In this document: piece by piece, positions 6,897 to 15,719 of the stretch
Layout of the letters: each line of letters begins with the position of its first letter
Numbering within the stretch: the first letter of the stretch is position 1
From: an uncultured Litoreibacter sp.
GTDB taxonomy: Bacteria; Pseudomonadota; Alphaproteobacteria; Rhodobacterales; Rhodobacteraceae
DNA: 64,000 bases
Assembly: GCA_947501685.1 (NCBI GenBank)
Contig: CANMWQ010000001.1
Span: 682,001-746,000 of the forward strand
Direction: 5' to 3'
The notes under the pieces: model-generated
Told to the model about the DNA's origin: nothing
Seen by the model: only the letters and a program-made list of their open reading frames with translations
The model's database searches: none
Made by a program: the position numbers and the translations under genes

Positions 6897-9035
6897 ATGA
6901 CCGACCGCGTCCAACGCCAAGACTTGGCAATCGACAAAATCCTGTGTGACTTTATCGAAGGAGGCGCGCTGGACGGCACCGGGGTCGCGCTTGAGACCTT
7001 CTGGGCCACCATGTCCAAACTGGCCCATGAGCTGGGTCCGAAAAACGCCGAGCTGCTGAAAGAGCGCACCGAGCTGCAAGGCAAAATCGACGCGTGGCAT
7101 ATCAAGCATCGTGGGCAAACCCACGACCACCGCGCCTATAAAGCTTTCCTGACGGAGATCGGCTATCTGGTCCCCGAAGGCGCCGATTTTCAAATTGATA
7201 CCGCAAATGTGGACCCGGAGATCGCGGAGATCGCCGGACCCCAGCTGGTCGTCCCGATCACCAATGCACGCTATGCGCTGAACGCGGCCAATGCCCGCTG
7301 GGGCTCGCTCTATGATGGGTTCTACGGCACGGATGCGATGGGAACGCCTGCGCCGAAAGGCGGCTATGACAAGGGCCGCGGCGCCCGCGTGGTTGCTCGC
7401 GCGCGCGTCTTTCTGGACGAGGCCTTCCCGGTGGAGGGCACAAGCCACGCCGACGCAAAGCGCTATTCGGTGCTGGACGGCGCGCTGCTTGTCGATGATA
7501 TGCCGCTCGCCAACCCTGAGAAATTCGTGGGCTATCGTGGCCAGCCCAAAGCGCCCGACGCGGTGCTGCTGCGCAACAATGGCATGCATGTCGAACTGGT
7601 CTTTGACCGCGCCCATATGATCGGCGCGCGCGACCAAGCTGGCCTCGCGGATGTGGTGATGGAGAGCGCGCTCTCGGCCATTATGGATTGCGAAGACAGC
7701 GTGGCCTGCGTCGATGGCGAGGACAAGGCGCTGGCCTATCGCAACTGGCTGGGCCTGATGAAAGGCGATCTCGAAGAGCAGATGGAGAAGGGCGGCAAGC
7801 GCTTCACCCGCGCGCTGAACCCCGACCGCGTCTATACGGCGCCCGGAGGCGGCGAGCTGGTCGTGAAAGGCCGCGCGCTGATGCTGGTGCGCAATGTCGG
7901 CCACCTGATGACCAACCCGGCGATTCTGGACCGCGACGGCCACGAGATTTACGAAGGGCTGATGGACGCGCTGGTGACCACCGCGCTGGCGATGCATGAC
8001 CTGAAACGCGACGGCGGCAACTCCGTGCGCGGCTCGGTCTATGTCGTGAAACCCAAGATGCACGGGCCCAAGGAAGTGGCCTTTACGGACGAGATCTTCA
8101 CCTTGGTCGAGGACGCGTTGGGCCTACCAAAGAACACCGTCAAAATCGGCATCATGGATGAAGAGCGCCGCACCACGGTGAACCTGAAAGAATGCATCCG
8201 CGCCGCCAAATCCCGCGTTGCTTTCATCAATACCGGCTTTCTGGATCGCACGGGCGACGAGATCCATACCTCGATGGAGGCGGGGCCGTTCTCGCGCAAG
8301 GATTTCATCAAGCGCAAGCCGTGGATTTCGGGCTACGAAAACCAGAACGTCGATATCGGGCTGGAATGCGGCCTGTCGGGCCGCGCGCAAATCGGCAAGG
8401 GCATGTGGGCCATGCCGGACATGATGGCCGCGATGCTGGAGCAAAAGATCGAGCACCCAAAATCGGGCGCGAATTGCGCCTGGGTGCCGTCTCCGACCGC
8501 CGCCACGCTGCATGCGCTGCACTACCACAAGGTTGATGTGTTTGCGGTGCAGGCCAAGCTGCTGAAAGGCGGACGCCGCGGCTATGTGGAGACGATCCTC
8601 GACATCCCGCTGGCCAGCTACCAGATGTGGACCGAGGACCAGATCATGCGCGAAGTGGAAAACAACGCGCAGGGCATTCTGGGCTACGTCGTGCGCTGGG
8701 TCGGCCAAGGCGTGGGCTGCTCCAAAGTGCCCGATATCAACGATATAGGCCTGATGGAGGACCGCGCGACCTGCCGGATTTCCTCACAGGCGCTGGCCAA
8801 CTGGCTGCACCATGACGTGGTCAACGCCCAGCAAGTGATGGGCGCGATGCACAAGATGGCCGCCGTGGTGGACGGGCAGAATGCGGGCGATCCTTTGTAT
8901 GAGCCAATGGCGCCCGAGTTTAACGGCATCCCGTTTCAGGCGGCCTGCGATCTGGTCTTCAAGGGCCGGGTTCAGCCGTCTGGATATACCGAGCCGGTCC
9001 TGCATGCACGGCGGTTGGAGTTGAAAGCGAAGTGA
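6897..9035 (+). CDS. glcB: Malate synthase G
   Basis: The enzyme condenses glyoxylate with acetyl-CoA to malate, feeding C2 carbon into the TCA cycle. The 712-residue monomer is the typical length of the G isoform (about 720), clearly longer than isoform A. Recognisable blocks include the metal-site region [16 protein letters not shown] near residues 262-277, the strand [15 protein letters not shown] with the catalytic arginine, and [19 protein letters not shown] near the C-terminus. The gene stands alone with its own palindromic upstream site and is followed by a GlcG/HbpS-like gene, as in the glc loci of other bacteria. A GC-rich repeat separates the two. Confidence 0.97.
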   Translation: MTDRVQRQDLAIDKILCDFIEGGALDGTGVALETFWATMSKLAHELGPKNAELLKERTELQGKIDAWHIKHRGQTHDHRAYKAFLTEIGYLVPEGADFQIDTANVDPEIAEIAGPQLVVPITNARYALNAANARWGSLYDGFYGTDAMGTPAPKGGYDKGRGARVVARARVFLDEAFPVEGTSHADAKRYSVLDGALLVDDMPLANPEKFVGYRGQPKAPDAVLLRNNGMHVELVFDRAHMIGARDQAGLADVVMESALSAIMDCEDSVACVDGEDKALAYRNWLGLMKGDLEEQMEKGGKRFTRALNPDRVYTAPGGGELVVKGRALMLVRNVGHLMTNPAILDRDGHEIYEGLMDALVTTALAMHDLKRDGGNSVRGSVYVVKPKMHGPKEVAFTDEIFTLVEDALGLPKNTVKIGIMDEERRTTVNLKECIRAAKSRVAFINTGFLDRTGDEIHTSMEAGPFSRKDFIKRKPWISGYENQNVDIGLECGLSGRAQIGKGMWAMPDMMAAMLEQKIEHPKSGANCAWVPSPTAATLHALHYHKVDVFAVQAKLLKGGRRGYVETILDIPLASYQMWTEDQIMREVENNAQGILGYVVRWVGQGVGCSKVPDINDIGLMEDRATCRISSQALANWLHHDVVNAQQVMGAMHKMAAVVDGQNAGDPLYEPMAPEFNGIPFQAACDLVFKGRVQPSGYTEPVLHARRLELKAK

Positions 9036-9062
9036 TTTCGCCGCGCTTTTGCGCGTCGACAC

Positions 9063-9110
9063 TTGGGGGCGCTGCCCCCAAACCCCCGGGATATTTTTGA
9101 ACGAAGAAAG
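9063..9110 (+). repeat. Dispersed intergenic repeat, copy 1 (GC hairpin plus ATATTTTTG tail)
   Basis: An 8-bp hairpin (TTGGGGGC / GCCCCCAA) is followed by CCCCCGGGATATTTTTG and a purine-rich AACGAAGAAAG end. The same arrangement recurs at about ten places in this window. This copy lies directly between glcB and the next start codon, so it forms the leader of that gene. Confidence 0.7.
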
Positions 9111-9120
9111 AGGACGTGAG

Positions 9121-9549
9121 ATGGCGGAGATTTCGTTGAACAAGGCGCGTACGATTGTGCGCAAGGCGATCATTAAGGGGCGTGAGCTGGAGCTGAAGCC
9201 TTTATCCGTGGTGGTGTTGGACGCAGGCGGCAACGTGAAGGCGTTCGAGCGCGAAGACGGCGCGGCTCCGGGCCGGTTTGCGGTGGCGCATGGCAAGGCC
9301 TATGGTTCGGTGATGCTGGGGATGGCAGGCGCCGCCCAGATGGCGCGCGCCGAGCAGCAGGATTACTTCATGAACGCGGTGAACGGCTTGTTTGGCGGGC
9401 AGGTTGTGCCGGTGCCGGGCGGCGTTTTGGTGCGTGACAAGCGCGGCGCGGTGATCGGAGCCGTTGGCGTGACCGGCGACACGTCGGACAATGACGCCAT
9501 TGCCGCCATGGCCGGGATCGAGGCGGCGGGGCTGGCAGGGGAGGTCTGA
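9121..9549 (+). CDS. GlcG/HbpS-type heme-binding-like protein (DUF336)
   Basis: The 142-residue product matches the GlcG/HbpS family (Haem_degrading, formerly DUF336). Signs are the N-terminal helix ISLNKARTIVRKAI, the central PLSVVVLDAGGNVKAFERED and the glycine-rich C-terminus VPGGVLVRDKRGAVIGAVGVTG. Family members bind heme or small molecules; some are secreted redox sensors, but this one has no signal peptide. The ATG chosen follows GAAAGAGGACGTGAG; an in-frame GTG further upstream would translate the repeat and is unlikely. Placement after glcB resembles glcB-glcG linkage in E. coli and hints at glyoxylate or 2-hydroxyacid metabolism. Confidence 0.85.
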   Translation: MAEISLNKARTIVRKAIIKGRELELKPLSVVVLDAGGNVKAFEREDGAAPGRFAVAHGKAYGSVMLGMAGAAQMARAEQQDYFMNAVNGLFGGQVVPVPGGVLVRDKRGAVIGAVGVTGDTSDNDAIAAMAGIEAAGLAGEV

Positions 9550-9563
9550 GGCTTTCTTAAACC

Positions 9564-9578
9564 GCACATGATATGTGC
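9564..9578. promoter_or_regulatory. Palindrome GCACAT-GAT-ATGTGC upstream of the amidotransferase-like hydrolase
   Basis: A perfect 6-bp inverted repeat with a 3-base centre sits 66 bases before the start of the following gene and just after the stop of the preceding one. It has the size of a dimeric repressor site. No T-run follows, so a terminator is unlikely. The binder is unknown. Confidence 0.4.
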
Positions 9579-9644
9579 AACTGTCCGCCTCGACACGGAT
9601 GCACGGTTTTGCGTATGTTGGGTTGAATAGTGGAAAAGAGTGCA

Positions 9645-10421
9645 ATGTCCCGGCCCATCATCGGCATTATCGGTAATTCTTACCTGATCAACGACCAATA
9701 CCCCGCCTATGCCTGCGGCAAGATGAATTGCGACGCGGTGGCGCAGGCCACGGGCGGGCTTCCTGTGATCATCCCGACCAACCCGGGCTACGCCTCCACG
9801 CAAGACCTTATGGAGCTCTGCGACGGCTTTCTTTTCACCGGCGGGCGTCCCAACGTGCATCCGGAAGAATACGGGGAGCCCGCCACGGAGGCGCATGGCG
9901 AGTTTGACCGTGAACGCGATGGCGTGGCCTTGCCGCTGATCCGCGCCTGCGTCGACGCAGGGCAGCCTTTCTTTGGCGTCTGCCGCGGTTTTCAGGAGGT
10001 CAATGTGGCGATGGGCGGCACGCTATATCCCGAAATCCGTGACCTGCCTGGCCGCATGAACCACCGGATGCCGCCCGATGGCACGTTGGAGGAAAAGTTC
10101 GAGCTCCGCCATAGCGTGACCTTCACCGAAGACGGGCCCTTCCACCGTATCCTGGGCGGCGTGGAGGTGATGACCAACACGCTGCATGGCCAAGGCATCA
10201 AGGATGCAGGCGAGCGGGTGATCATCGACGGCTACGCGCCTGACGGCACGCCGGAGGCAATCTATATCAAGGATGCGCCGGGGTTCTGCCTGTCCGTGCA
10301 ATGGCATCCGGAATATGACGCAAACGAAGACCCGGTCTCCAAACCGCTCTTCCGCGCCTTCGGCGAGGCGGCCGCCGCGTGGAAATCCGGCGCGCGTCCA
10401 AACGTGCTCAAAAGCGCCTGA
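9645..10421 (+). CDS. Gamma-glutamyl-gamma-aminobutyrate hydrolase family protein (peptidase C26)
   Basis: The 258-residue protein belongs to the class-I glutamine amidotransferase-like hydrolases of the PuuD type, which cleave gamma-glutamyl amides in polyamine breakdown. The nucleophile elbow FFGVCRGFQEVN carries the catalytic cysteine near residue 113, and the His-Glu of the triad are in VQWHPEYDAN near residue 220. The start ATG was preferred over a GTG five codons upstream because GGAAAAGAG lies at the right distance. There is no ammonia-using partner domain, so it acts alone. An operator-like palindrome precedes it. The exact substrate is not decided by the sequence. Confidence 0.88.
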   Translation: MSRPIIGIIGNSYLINDQYPAYACGKMNCDAVAQATGGLPVIIPTNPGYASTQDLMELCDGFLFTGGRPNVHPEEYGEPATEAHGEFDRERDGVALPLIRACVDAGQPFFGVCRGFQEVNVAMGGTLYPEIRDLPGRMNHRMPPDGTLEEKFELRHSVTFTEDGPFHRILGGVEVMTNTLHGQGIKDAGERVIIDGYAPDGTPEAIYIKDAPGFCLSVQWHPEYDANEDPVSKPLFRAFGEAAAAWKSGARPNVLKSA

Positions 10422-10447
10422 CGTAATTCCGGTAGCGCAGCCCTATC

Positions 10448-10472
10448 GCTTCTTTTTGCCAAAAATATGCTG
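10448..10472 (-). repeat. Dispersed intergenic repeat, copy 2 (minus orientation)
   Basis: Read on the minus strand this gives CATATTTTTGGC followed by AAAAAGAAGC, the AT-rich tail of the repeat family. The bases that follow on the plus strand up to 10560 are a non-coding stretch with short palindromic words (GTGCGACAGCAC, GGGCGAAGCCC) and no credible gene. Confidence 0.5.
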
Positions 10473-10560
10473 GGTGAGGTGCGACAGCACCGAGGGCGAA
10501 GCCCTTACCACCCCGAGCGTCAGCGAGGGACATGTCGCGCGGCGCAGCCGCTCAATTGGA

Positions 10561-10851
10561 TCAGGATGTCAGGATCTCGCTGACCTTCAGCGCGCGCATC
10601 TGGTTGCCGTCCACTTTCAGCTTGCCGGACATCACCGCTGTGATCGGGTTCTGGGACCCGTCGAGGATGGCGCGGAACACGGACTCTGAGGCTTTGAGCG
10701 TGACATCGGCCTCACCATCCCCGGCGCTGGCGCCATCGGGGGTCAGCATCACACTGCCATGATCGGTGATGACCAGCTTGGCGGTGCCTTTGATCTGTCC
10801 CAGCGCTTTGGGATGCAGGGCGGTGACGAACTCTTCGAGGACGGTTGGCAT
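10561..10851 (-). CDS. SCP2 sterol-binding domain protein
   Basis: The 96-residue protein is a single SCP2 domain, a small alpha/beta fold with a hydrophobic cavity that binds lipids or acyl chains. Typical features are the strand GTAKLVITDHGSVMLTPDG, the acidic DGEADVTLKASESVFRAILDG and the end KLKVDGNQMRALKVSEIL. The start used lies five bases after AGGAG; a GTG five codons earlier lies before that ribosome site. It is a stand-alone minus-strand gene between unrelated neighbours. Its lipid ligand is unknown; bacterial members are often linked to fatty-acid or thioester metabolism. Confidence 0.88.
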   Translation of the reverse strand: MPTVLEEFVTALHPKALGQIKGTAKLVITDHGSVMLTPDGASAGDGEADVTLKASESVFRAILDGSQNPITAVMSGKLKVDGNQMRALKVSEILTS

Positions 10852-10914
10852 GGGATCTCCTGACACTCACGCCAGTTTGCCCCACGCACCGGGTTTGGCA
10901 ACTTCGACGTGGCG

Positions 10915-11790
10915 TCAGTCGTCAAAACCGTAAAGGGCAACGGGCGCGTCAACCAAAATGCTCTGCCGCTCCGCGTCGCGCGTGACCACGCGAAAAAGCG
11001 CGTCCAGCGCTTGGCCTGCATCGGGCATTTGGGCATCTGCGAGCATGATATAGGGGAAATCCGAGCCCCAAAGGCAGCGCTCAGGGTTCGCGGCGACGAG
11101 TGCTGCCACCAAAGAATCGGCCGCGTCCCAAGGGGCGGCGGAGGTACGGTAGAGCCCAGAGAGTTTGGCGTAGGCGTGGCCCTCGCTCAGCAGGGCGCAG
11201 AGGCTTGCAAAGCCGGGCTCTGACGGGCCTGCGGCGACATTGGGCCAGCCGATATGGTCAAAGACAACCGGGCAGGGAAGCGCGCGGATATCCTGCGCAA
11301 TTTCGGCCATGTGTTTGTCCGCGTTCACCAGCATCTGCAGATGCATGCCGCGCGCCGCAAGGGCGGGGGCAAGGTCTTTGGCACCCTCCCAGCTGAGCAC
11401 CCCTCCATGCACGTAATTGAGGCGCAGGCCCTTGATATTGGCCTCAGCGAGCGCGTCGAGCGCGGCCTCGGACGCGCCGTCTCTCAGCAACCCGATTCCG
11501 CGCGCATCGGGGCCAAGGCGGCGCACGGCTTCGATCGTGACGGCGTTGTCCGAGCCGTAGAGAATGGAATGCACCACCACGCTACGGCGGATGCCGAGCG
11601 TGGCGCATTGGGTTCTATATGCGGCGAGAAACCCGTCCATATCGAGGGGGGCGGGGTCCTCGATCCGGTTTGGCGAGAGCGCAAATTCCTCGGGCGCGGC
11701 CAGCACATGGATATGGGCATCCACCGCACCTTCGGGGGCTTTCTGCAGCGGGGGTGAGGCGGGCAGGGGCGCGGCGCTGGTTGGGATCAT
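10915..11790 (-). CDS. Amidohydrolase family protein (LigI / PDC-hydrolase-like TIM barrel)
   Basis: The 291-residue protein has the marks of the amidohydrolase_2 group. DAHIHV near residues 24-29 is the metal-binding HxH on strand 1, FDHIGWPN near residue 193 supplies a histidine, and WGSDFPY near residue 249 the catalytic aspartate at strand 8. Relatives hydrolyse lactones such as 2-pyrone-4,6-dicarboxylate or decarboxylate aromatic acids. The gene follows an ATP-dependent ligase on the same strand but is separated by a dispersed repeat, so cotranscription is doubtful. The substrate is unknown. Confidence 0.85.
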   Translation of the reverse strand: MIPTSAAPLPASPPLQKAPEGAVDAHIHVLAAPEEFALSPNRIEDPAPLDMDGFLAAYRTQCATLGIRRSVVVHSILYGSDNAVTIEAVRRLGPDARGIGLLRDGASEAALDALAEANIKGLRLNYVHGGVLSWEGAKDLAPALAARGMHLQMLVNADKHMAEIAQDIRALPCPVVFDHIGWPNVAAGPSEPGFASLCALLSEGHAYAKLSGLYRTSAAPWDAADSLVAALVAANPERCLWGSDFPYIMLADAQMPDAGQALDALFRVVTRDAERQSILVDAPVALYGFDD

Positions 11791-11799
11791 GGGAGCCTC

Positions 11800-11830
11800 C
11801 GGCGGGGATATTTTGAAACATGGAAAGGGC
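11800..11830 (+). repeat. Dispersed intergenic repeat, copy 3
   Basis: CCGGCGGGGATATTTTG followed by AAACATGGAAAGGG is the tail form of the repeat without a long hairpin. It fills nearly all of the gap between the ligase stop and the amidohydrolase start. Confidence 0.55.
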
Positions 11831-13425
11831 TAGCCATAGTGTTCGAGCATTTCCTTGAGGTCGTCCAGCGTATTTGCCTCTTGCAGCGGTTTGTCATGGC
11901 GCCAGCGGGACATGCGCGGAAAGCGCAGCGCGACGCCGGATTTGTGACGGGGGGATTTCTGTATGCCCTCAAAAGCGATTTCGAACACATGCTCGGGAGT
12001 GACTTGGCGCACGGGGCCAAATTTTTGCACCGTGTTGCGTTTGACCCAAGCGGTGATCTGGCGGAACTCGGCATCGGTCAGGCCGGAATAGGCTTTGGTG
12101 AAGGGCACCAGATCATTGCCGTTCCACACCGCGAAGGTAAAGTCGGTGAAAAGATTGGCGCGTCTGCCAGAGCCCGCTTGGGCGTAGATCATCACCGCGT
12201 CGATCATCAACGGATCGACCTTCCATTTCCACCAATCACCTTTCTTGCGGCCCGAGAGGTAAGGGCTGTCTGCGCGCTTGAGCATGAAGCCCTCGGCGAG
12301 CCTGTCTCTCGAGGTTTCGCGCAAGGCGGCCAGCCCGTCCCAATCTTGGAAAGGCTGATTGGCCGACAGGCGGATCGGGGCCTCGGGGGGCAAAGTGGCG
12401 ATCAGCTCGGACAGGTGTTTGCGCCGGATATCGTAAGGCTGGTTGCGTATATCCTGGCCCTGATGCTCAAGAAGGTCATATGCGTAGAGCATCGCGGGGG
12501 CCTCTTTGAGCAGCTTTTTGGGGACCGTCTTGCGGCCGATGCGGGGTTGCAGCGCGTTGAAGGATTGGGGCCTGTCCGCGGCGTGATCCCAAGCGAGAAT
12601 CTCGCCGTCAAACACGGTGCCGTCGGGGACAAAATCGGGCAGCACGGCAAATTCGGGGAAGCGGTCGGTGATCAGCTCTTCGCCGCGCGACCACAGGTGA
12701 TGGGTGCCACGGCGGATGACAAGCTGGCCACGGATGCCGTCCCATTTCCACTCGGCGCGCCAGTCTTCAGGCGGGCCAAGCATGCTTAAGTCTTCCAGCT
12801 GATAGGCGAGGTAGAACGGGTAGGGTTTGGAGGCGTCGGCCTCCGGGTTCTCCGACAGGATCAACGCGTCGAATGTGGTCGTGTCGGGCGTCCAGTCGCC
12901 CATCAGGCGGTGGGCGAGGGTGGCTTCTTCAATCCCGGTGGCTTGGGCCAGCGCGCGGGTCATCAGCTTTTGGGAGACGCCGATGCGCAGGCCCCCGGTG
13001 ATCAGCTTGTTAAAGAGAAATCGCTCTATGGGGGGCAGGCTGTCCCATGCCTCGAGGATGATCCGCTTCTTGTCGGGCGGCGCGTATTGGCCGAGATCGC
13101 GGACGGTTTCAATCCATGCGGTCAGCGGTCTGTCAGAGCTGCGCGTGGCGGGGGGGAGCACCAAGGCGATGGTCTCTGACAGGTCGCCAACGATGGGGTA
13201 GGATTCCTCGAAGAGCCAGAGCGGGATGTTGGCGGTCTCCGCCGCCCATTCACGCAGCAGCGTGGTGGTCACCCCGCGCTTGGGGCGACGTCCCGACAAT
13301 AGCGCGATGGTCCACAACTTATCCGTGTCGGGCGCGTCTTTGAGATAGGCGGCGAGGGCCGCGACCTTGGCGTTGGTCTTGGTGGTTTGATCCAAGGCCG
13401 TGAAGAGCTGGGCGAAGCGTTTCAT
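11830..13425 (-). CDS. ATP-dependent DNA ligase (ligase-associated system)
   Basis: The 531-residue enzyme seals DNA nicks using ATP. The adenylated lysine lies in motif I EWKWDGIRGQ near residue 228, motif III is DGEILAWD, and motif V contains EGFMLKR near residue 377. An N-terminal DNA-binding domain of about 200 residues precedes the catalytic core. The gene overlaps the upstream exonuclease by four bases (ATGA), so the pair is coupled. In many proteobacteria this type of ligase sits with an MBL-fold exonuclease, an Lhr-type helicase and a metallophosphoesterase as a repair module; here only two of the four are present. It is distinct from the essential NAD-dependent ligase LigA. Confidence 0.94.
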   Translation of the reverse strand: MKRFAQLFTALDQTTKTNAKVAALAAYLKDAPDTDKLWTIALLSGRRPKRGVTTTLLREWAAETANIPLWLFEESYPIVGDLSETIALVLPPATRSSDRPLTAWIETVRDLGQYAPPDKKRIILEAWDSLPPIERFLFNKLITGGLRIGVSQKLMTRALAQATGIEEATLAHRLMGDWTPDTTTFDALILSENPEADASKPYPFYLAYQLEDLSMLGPPEDWRAEWKWDGIRGQLVIRRGTHHLWSRGEELITDRFPEFAVLPDFVPDGTVFDGEILAWDHAADRPQSFNALQPRIGRKTVPKKLLKEAPAMLYAYDLLEHQGQDIRNQPYDIRRKHLSELIATLPPEAPIRLSANQPFQDWDGLAALRETSRDRLAEGFMLKRADSPYLSGRKKGDWWKWKVDPLMIDAVMIYAQAGSGRRANLFTDFTFAVWNGNDLVPFTKAYSGLTDAEFRQITAWVKRNTVQKFGPVRQVTPEHVFEIAFEGIQKSPRHKSGVALRFPRMSRWRHDKPLQEANTLDDLKEMLEHYG

Positions 13426-14432
13426 TCGACCACATCCGGCTCTGGTTGATCGAGACTTTCGCCTTCAAACTCTGTTTCGACCACGGCGGCGTCATAGCCC
13501 TGCTCCGACAGCCAGCGGGAGAATTGCGCGGTATAGCCATGCGTGACGAAGACCCGCTCGGCCCCGGTGGCTTTGATGGCGCTGTTGAGCCCCTCCCAAT
13601 CGGCATGGTCCGACATCACAAAGCCTCGGTCGGCGGCGCGGCGGCGGCGGACCCCGCGCATCGCCATCCAGCCCGAGGCAAAGGCCGTGGAGGCCGCCCC
13701 GAATTTGCGTGCCCATGGGCCGTTCATGGCCGACGGCGTGGCGATGACCAGCGCGCCCGCGTGGTCTTTGATGTTGGTGTCCGCCGTGACGCGGATGGTG
13801 GGGGGCAGGGGCAGGCCTTGCGCACGCAGCACCGCGTTGGTGTTTTCAATCGCACCATGGGTCAGGATCGGGCCGATGGAGGTATCGACATTTGCCAGAA
13901 TGCGCTGCGCCTTGCCCAGCGCATAGGCGCCGATGATGGAGAACTTGCCTGCGTCGCGGTTGGCCTGCCACCATGTGTTCAGCGCCGCGATGACGTCCTC
14001 TTGGCGGTCCCATTTGAAGACCGGCAGCCCGAAGGTGCTTTCGGTGATGAAGGCATGGCATTGGACGGGCTCGAACGGCTCGGACAGGCCGTAATCGACG
14101 GTTTTGTAATCCCCTGAGGCGACCCAGACCTCGCCTGCGACCTCAACGCGAATTTGCGCAGAGCCGGGGACATGGCCTGCGGGGAGGAAGGAGACTTTGG
14201 CGCTGCCGATCTGGCGCGGCTCGCCGTAGCGGATGGTCTCAATATTGATGTCGCCAAGGCGGTGCTTGATGACGGGCGTGGCGGCCTCGGTGGCCAGATA
14301 GCGTTTCATGCCCCAGCGCGAATGGTCGGCATGGCCATGGGTGATCAGCGCGCGGTCAACGGGTTTCCACGGGTCGATGAAGAAATCTCCGGCGGGGCAG
14401 TAGATGCCTTGGGGTTTGAACTCGAGAACCAT
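13422..14432 (-). CDS. Ligase-associated DNA exonuclease (MBL fold)
   Basis: This 336-residue protein is a metallo-beta-lactamase-fold nuclease of the kind genetically tied to ATP-dependent ligases. The metal motif THGHADHSRWG near residues 30-40 (HxHxDH) is clear, as are GHVPGSAQIRVE (second histidine near residue 89) and ASGDYKTVDYG (aspartate near residue 112). A C-terminal segment SDHADWEGLNSAIKATGAERVFVTHGY carries the last histidines of the CPSF-like core. It is translated first, overlapping the ligase start. It probably trims DNA ends before ligation. Confidence 0.93.
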   Translation of the reverse strand: MVLEFKPQGIYCPAGDFFIDPWKPVDRALITHGHADHSRWGMKRYLATEAATPVIKHRLGDINIETIRYGEPRQIGSAKVSFLPAGHVPGSAQIRVEVAGEVWVASGDYKTVDYGLSEPFEPVQCHAFITESTFGLPVFKWDRQEDVIAALNTWWQANRDAGKFSIIGAYALGKAQRILANVDTSIGPILTHGAIENTNAVLRAQGLPLPPTIRVTADTNIKDHAGALVIATPSAMNGPWARKFGAASTAFASGWMAMRGVRRRRAADRGFVMSDHADWEGLNSAIKATGAERVFVTHGYTAQFSRWLSEQGYDAAVVETEFEGESLDQPEPDVVE

Positions 14433-14477
14433 TGGAACAAACCTAGCAGCGTTGGGCCGGGTTGCGAGGTCCGGGTT

Positions 14478-14500
14478 TGGATATTTTTGAACATGGAAAG
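14478..14500 (+). repeat. Dispersed intergenic repeat, copy 4
   Basis: TTGGATATTTTTGAACATGG followed by AAAG matches copies 3 and 9. It lies between the divergent exonuclease and aldolase genes, within the region that must hold both promoters. Confidence 0.5.
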
Positions 14501-14566
14501 CTGTAGGGGGTTTCGCCGGGGCGTTCTGCGCGTAGGGTGGGGCGCAATCTAAGAGGGAGAGACAGG

Positions 14567-15331
14567 ATGGGCATTGCAGATTTAAAGGCGCGGATGGTTG
14601 CGGGCGACCGGCTGGTGGGGACGTTCCTCAAAACGCCGTCGGTGGATTTGATCGAGATCCTGTCGGGCTCCGGTCTGGATTTTATCGTGCTGGATGCCGA
14701 GCATGCGCCATGGGACCGCAACCGGATGGATGCCTGCCTTGCCATCGGGCGCGCGCTGGACTTCCCGCTTTTGGTGCGGGTGCCTGCGGGAACACCTGAC
14801 GAGTTGCTCAAAGCGCTGGATGCCGGAGCCGTGGGGGTCGTGGTGCCGCATGTGGACAGCGCCGAGAAGGCGCAGGCCATTGCGCGGGGCGCGCGGTTTG
14901 GCAAGGGCGGGCGGGGCTTTGCGGGCTCGACCCGCTGGGCCGGGTTCGCGACGCGACCCATGGCGGACATTCTGGAGCAATCCAAAAACGAGACCATTGT
15001 CATTGCCCAGATCGAGGAACCTGAAGGGGTCGCGCAAATCGACGCCATCGCGGGCTGTGACGGGATCGACGGCGTGTTTATCGGGCCCGCTGATCTGAGC
15101 GTTGCCTTGGGCAAGACCGACACCAGCGCGCCGGAGCTTGGGGCCGCGATGAAACGCGTGGGCGAGGCGGCCAAAGAATATGGCGTGGCCTATATCACCT
15201 GGGTGCCCAATGCCGACACGGCGCAGAGCTGGCACCAATACGGCTTTACCACCTATGTGGCGGCCTCCGAGCATGCGTGGATGCTGCAAGGTGCAAAGGC
15301 GGTCAGTGCGGCGATAAAGGCCATTAGATAA
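14567..15331 (+). CDS. HpcH/HpaI aldolase family protein
   Basis: The 254-residue protein is a class II, metal-dependent pyruvate aldolase of the HpcH/HpaI group, which cleaves 4-hydroxy-2-oxoacids or catalyses the reverse aldol addition. Key blocks are TFLKTPSVDLIEIL, FIVLDAEHAPWD with the base histidine near residue 45, the metal ligand in AQIEEPEGV near residue 150, and FIGPADLSVALG near residue 175. The start follows AAGAGGGAGAGACAGG. It stands alone, divergent from the exonuclease. Members are often annotated as 4-hydroxy-2-oxoheptanedioate or 2-dehydro-3-deoxyglucarate aldolase; the sequence alone does not choose. Confidence 0.88.
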   Translation: MGIADLKARMVAGDRLVGTFLKTPSVDLIEILSGSGLDFIVLDAEHAPWDRNRMDACLAIGRALDFPLLVRVPAGTPDELLKALDAGAVGVVVPHVDSAEKAQAIARGARFGKGGRGFAGSTRWAGFATRPMADILEQSKNETIVIAQIEEPEGVAQIDAIAGCDGIDGVFIGPADLSVALGKTDTSAPELGAAMKRVGEAAKEYGVAYITWVPNADTAQSWHQYGFTTYVAASEHAWMLQGAKAVSAAIKAIR

Positions 15332-15346
15332 CAGGGGTTTGATCTG

Positions 15347-15371
15347 CCGCTATGCGCCTGATGCATAGCGG
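15347..15371. promoter_or_regulatory. Perfect 9-bp inverted repeat CCGCTATGC-N7-GCATAGCGG
   Basis: The arms are exact and the loop is seven bases. It lies 16 bases after the aldolase stop and about 86 bases before the RSP_7527-type gene. No clear U-run follows, so it may be either an operator for the small gene or a weak terminator for the aldolase. Confidence 0.5.
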
Positions 15372-15456
15372 TGTTTCGGGTTTGTGGGATGTATTGCTGG
15401 AGGTGCGGCTCTAAATTCACGGCAACGCTAACAGACAACTTCCGAAGGACGACCCC

Positions 15457-15612
15457 ATGGATTATGACACCTCCCCCGCCCGTATCGCCGAAATCGAAGC
15501 CCGTGCCCGCGTTCTGCGTGCGCAAGCTGCGCGTGATGGCATGATCGCCTTTAAAGAGGCGCTGGCCGCTCTGGTGGCCTCGGTTTTTGGCCACCGCACG
15601 AACGCGGCCTAA
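15457..15612 (+). CDS. RSP_7527-type small protein
   Basis: The 51-residue product opens MDYDTSPARIAEIEARARVLRAQ and continues as a basic amphipathic helix ending VFGHRTNAA. It resembles the RSP_7527 family of Rhodobacterales, tiny proteins related in style to DUF1127 proteins. The ribosome site is GAAGGACG. It is too short for many gene callers. The gene is monocistronic with an inverted repeat upstream. In relatives such genes are stress-responsive; I infer the same here with low certainty. The function is unknown. Confidence 0.7.
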   Translation: MDYDTSPARIAEIEARARVLRAQAARDGMIAFKEALAALVASVFGHRTNAA

Positions 15613-15719
15613 GCCAGCATTACTTTTGCGCGCGGGCGTGACCTGCGCGCCCCGGCCCCTGCGAGTTTGCCTGCGAAAGCCGCTTTCGTCGCGCAGCGTT
15701 TGGGACTAGAGGAGGGGCC

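Noticed and set aside
6648-8063. 471-codon frame antisense to malate synthase
   Set aside because: Shadow frame produced by high third-position GC; it also crosses the real DUF2256 gene and the glcB promoter.
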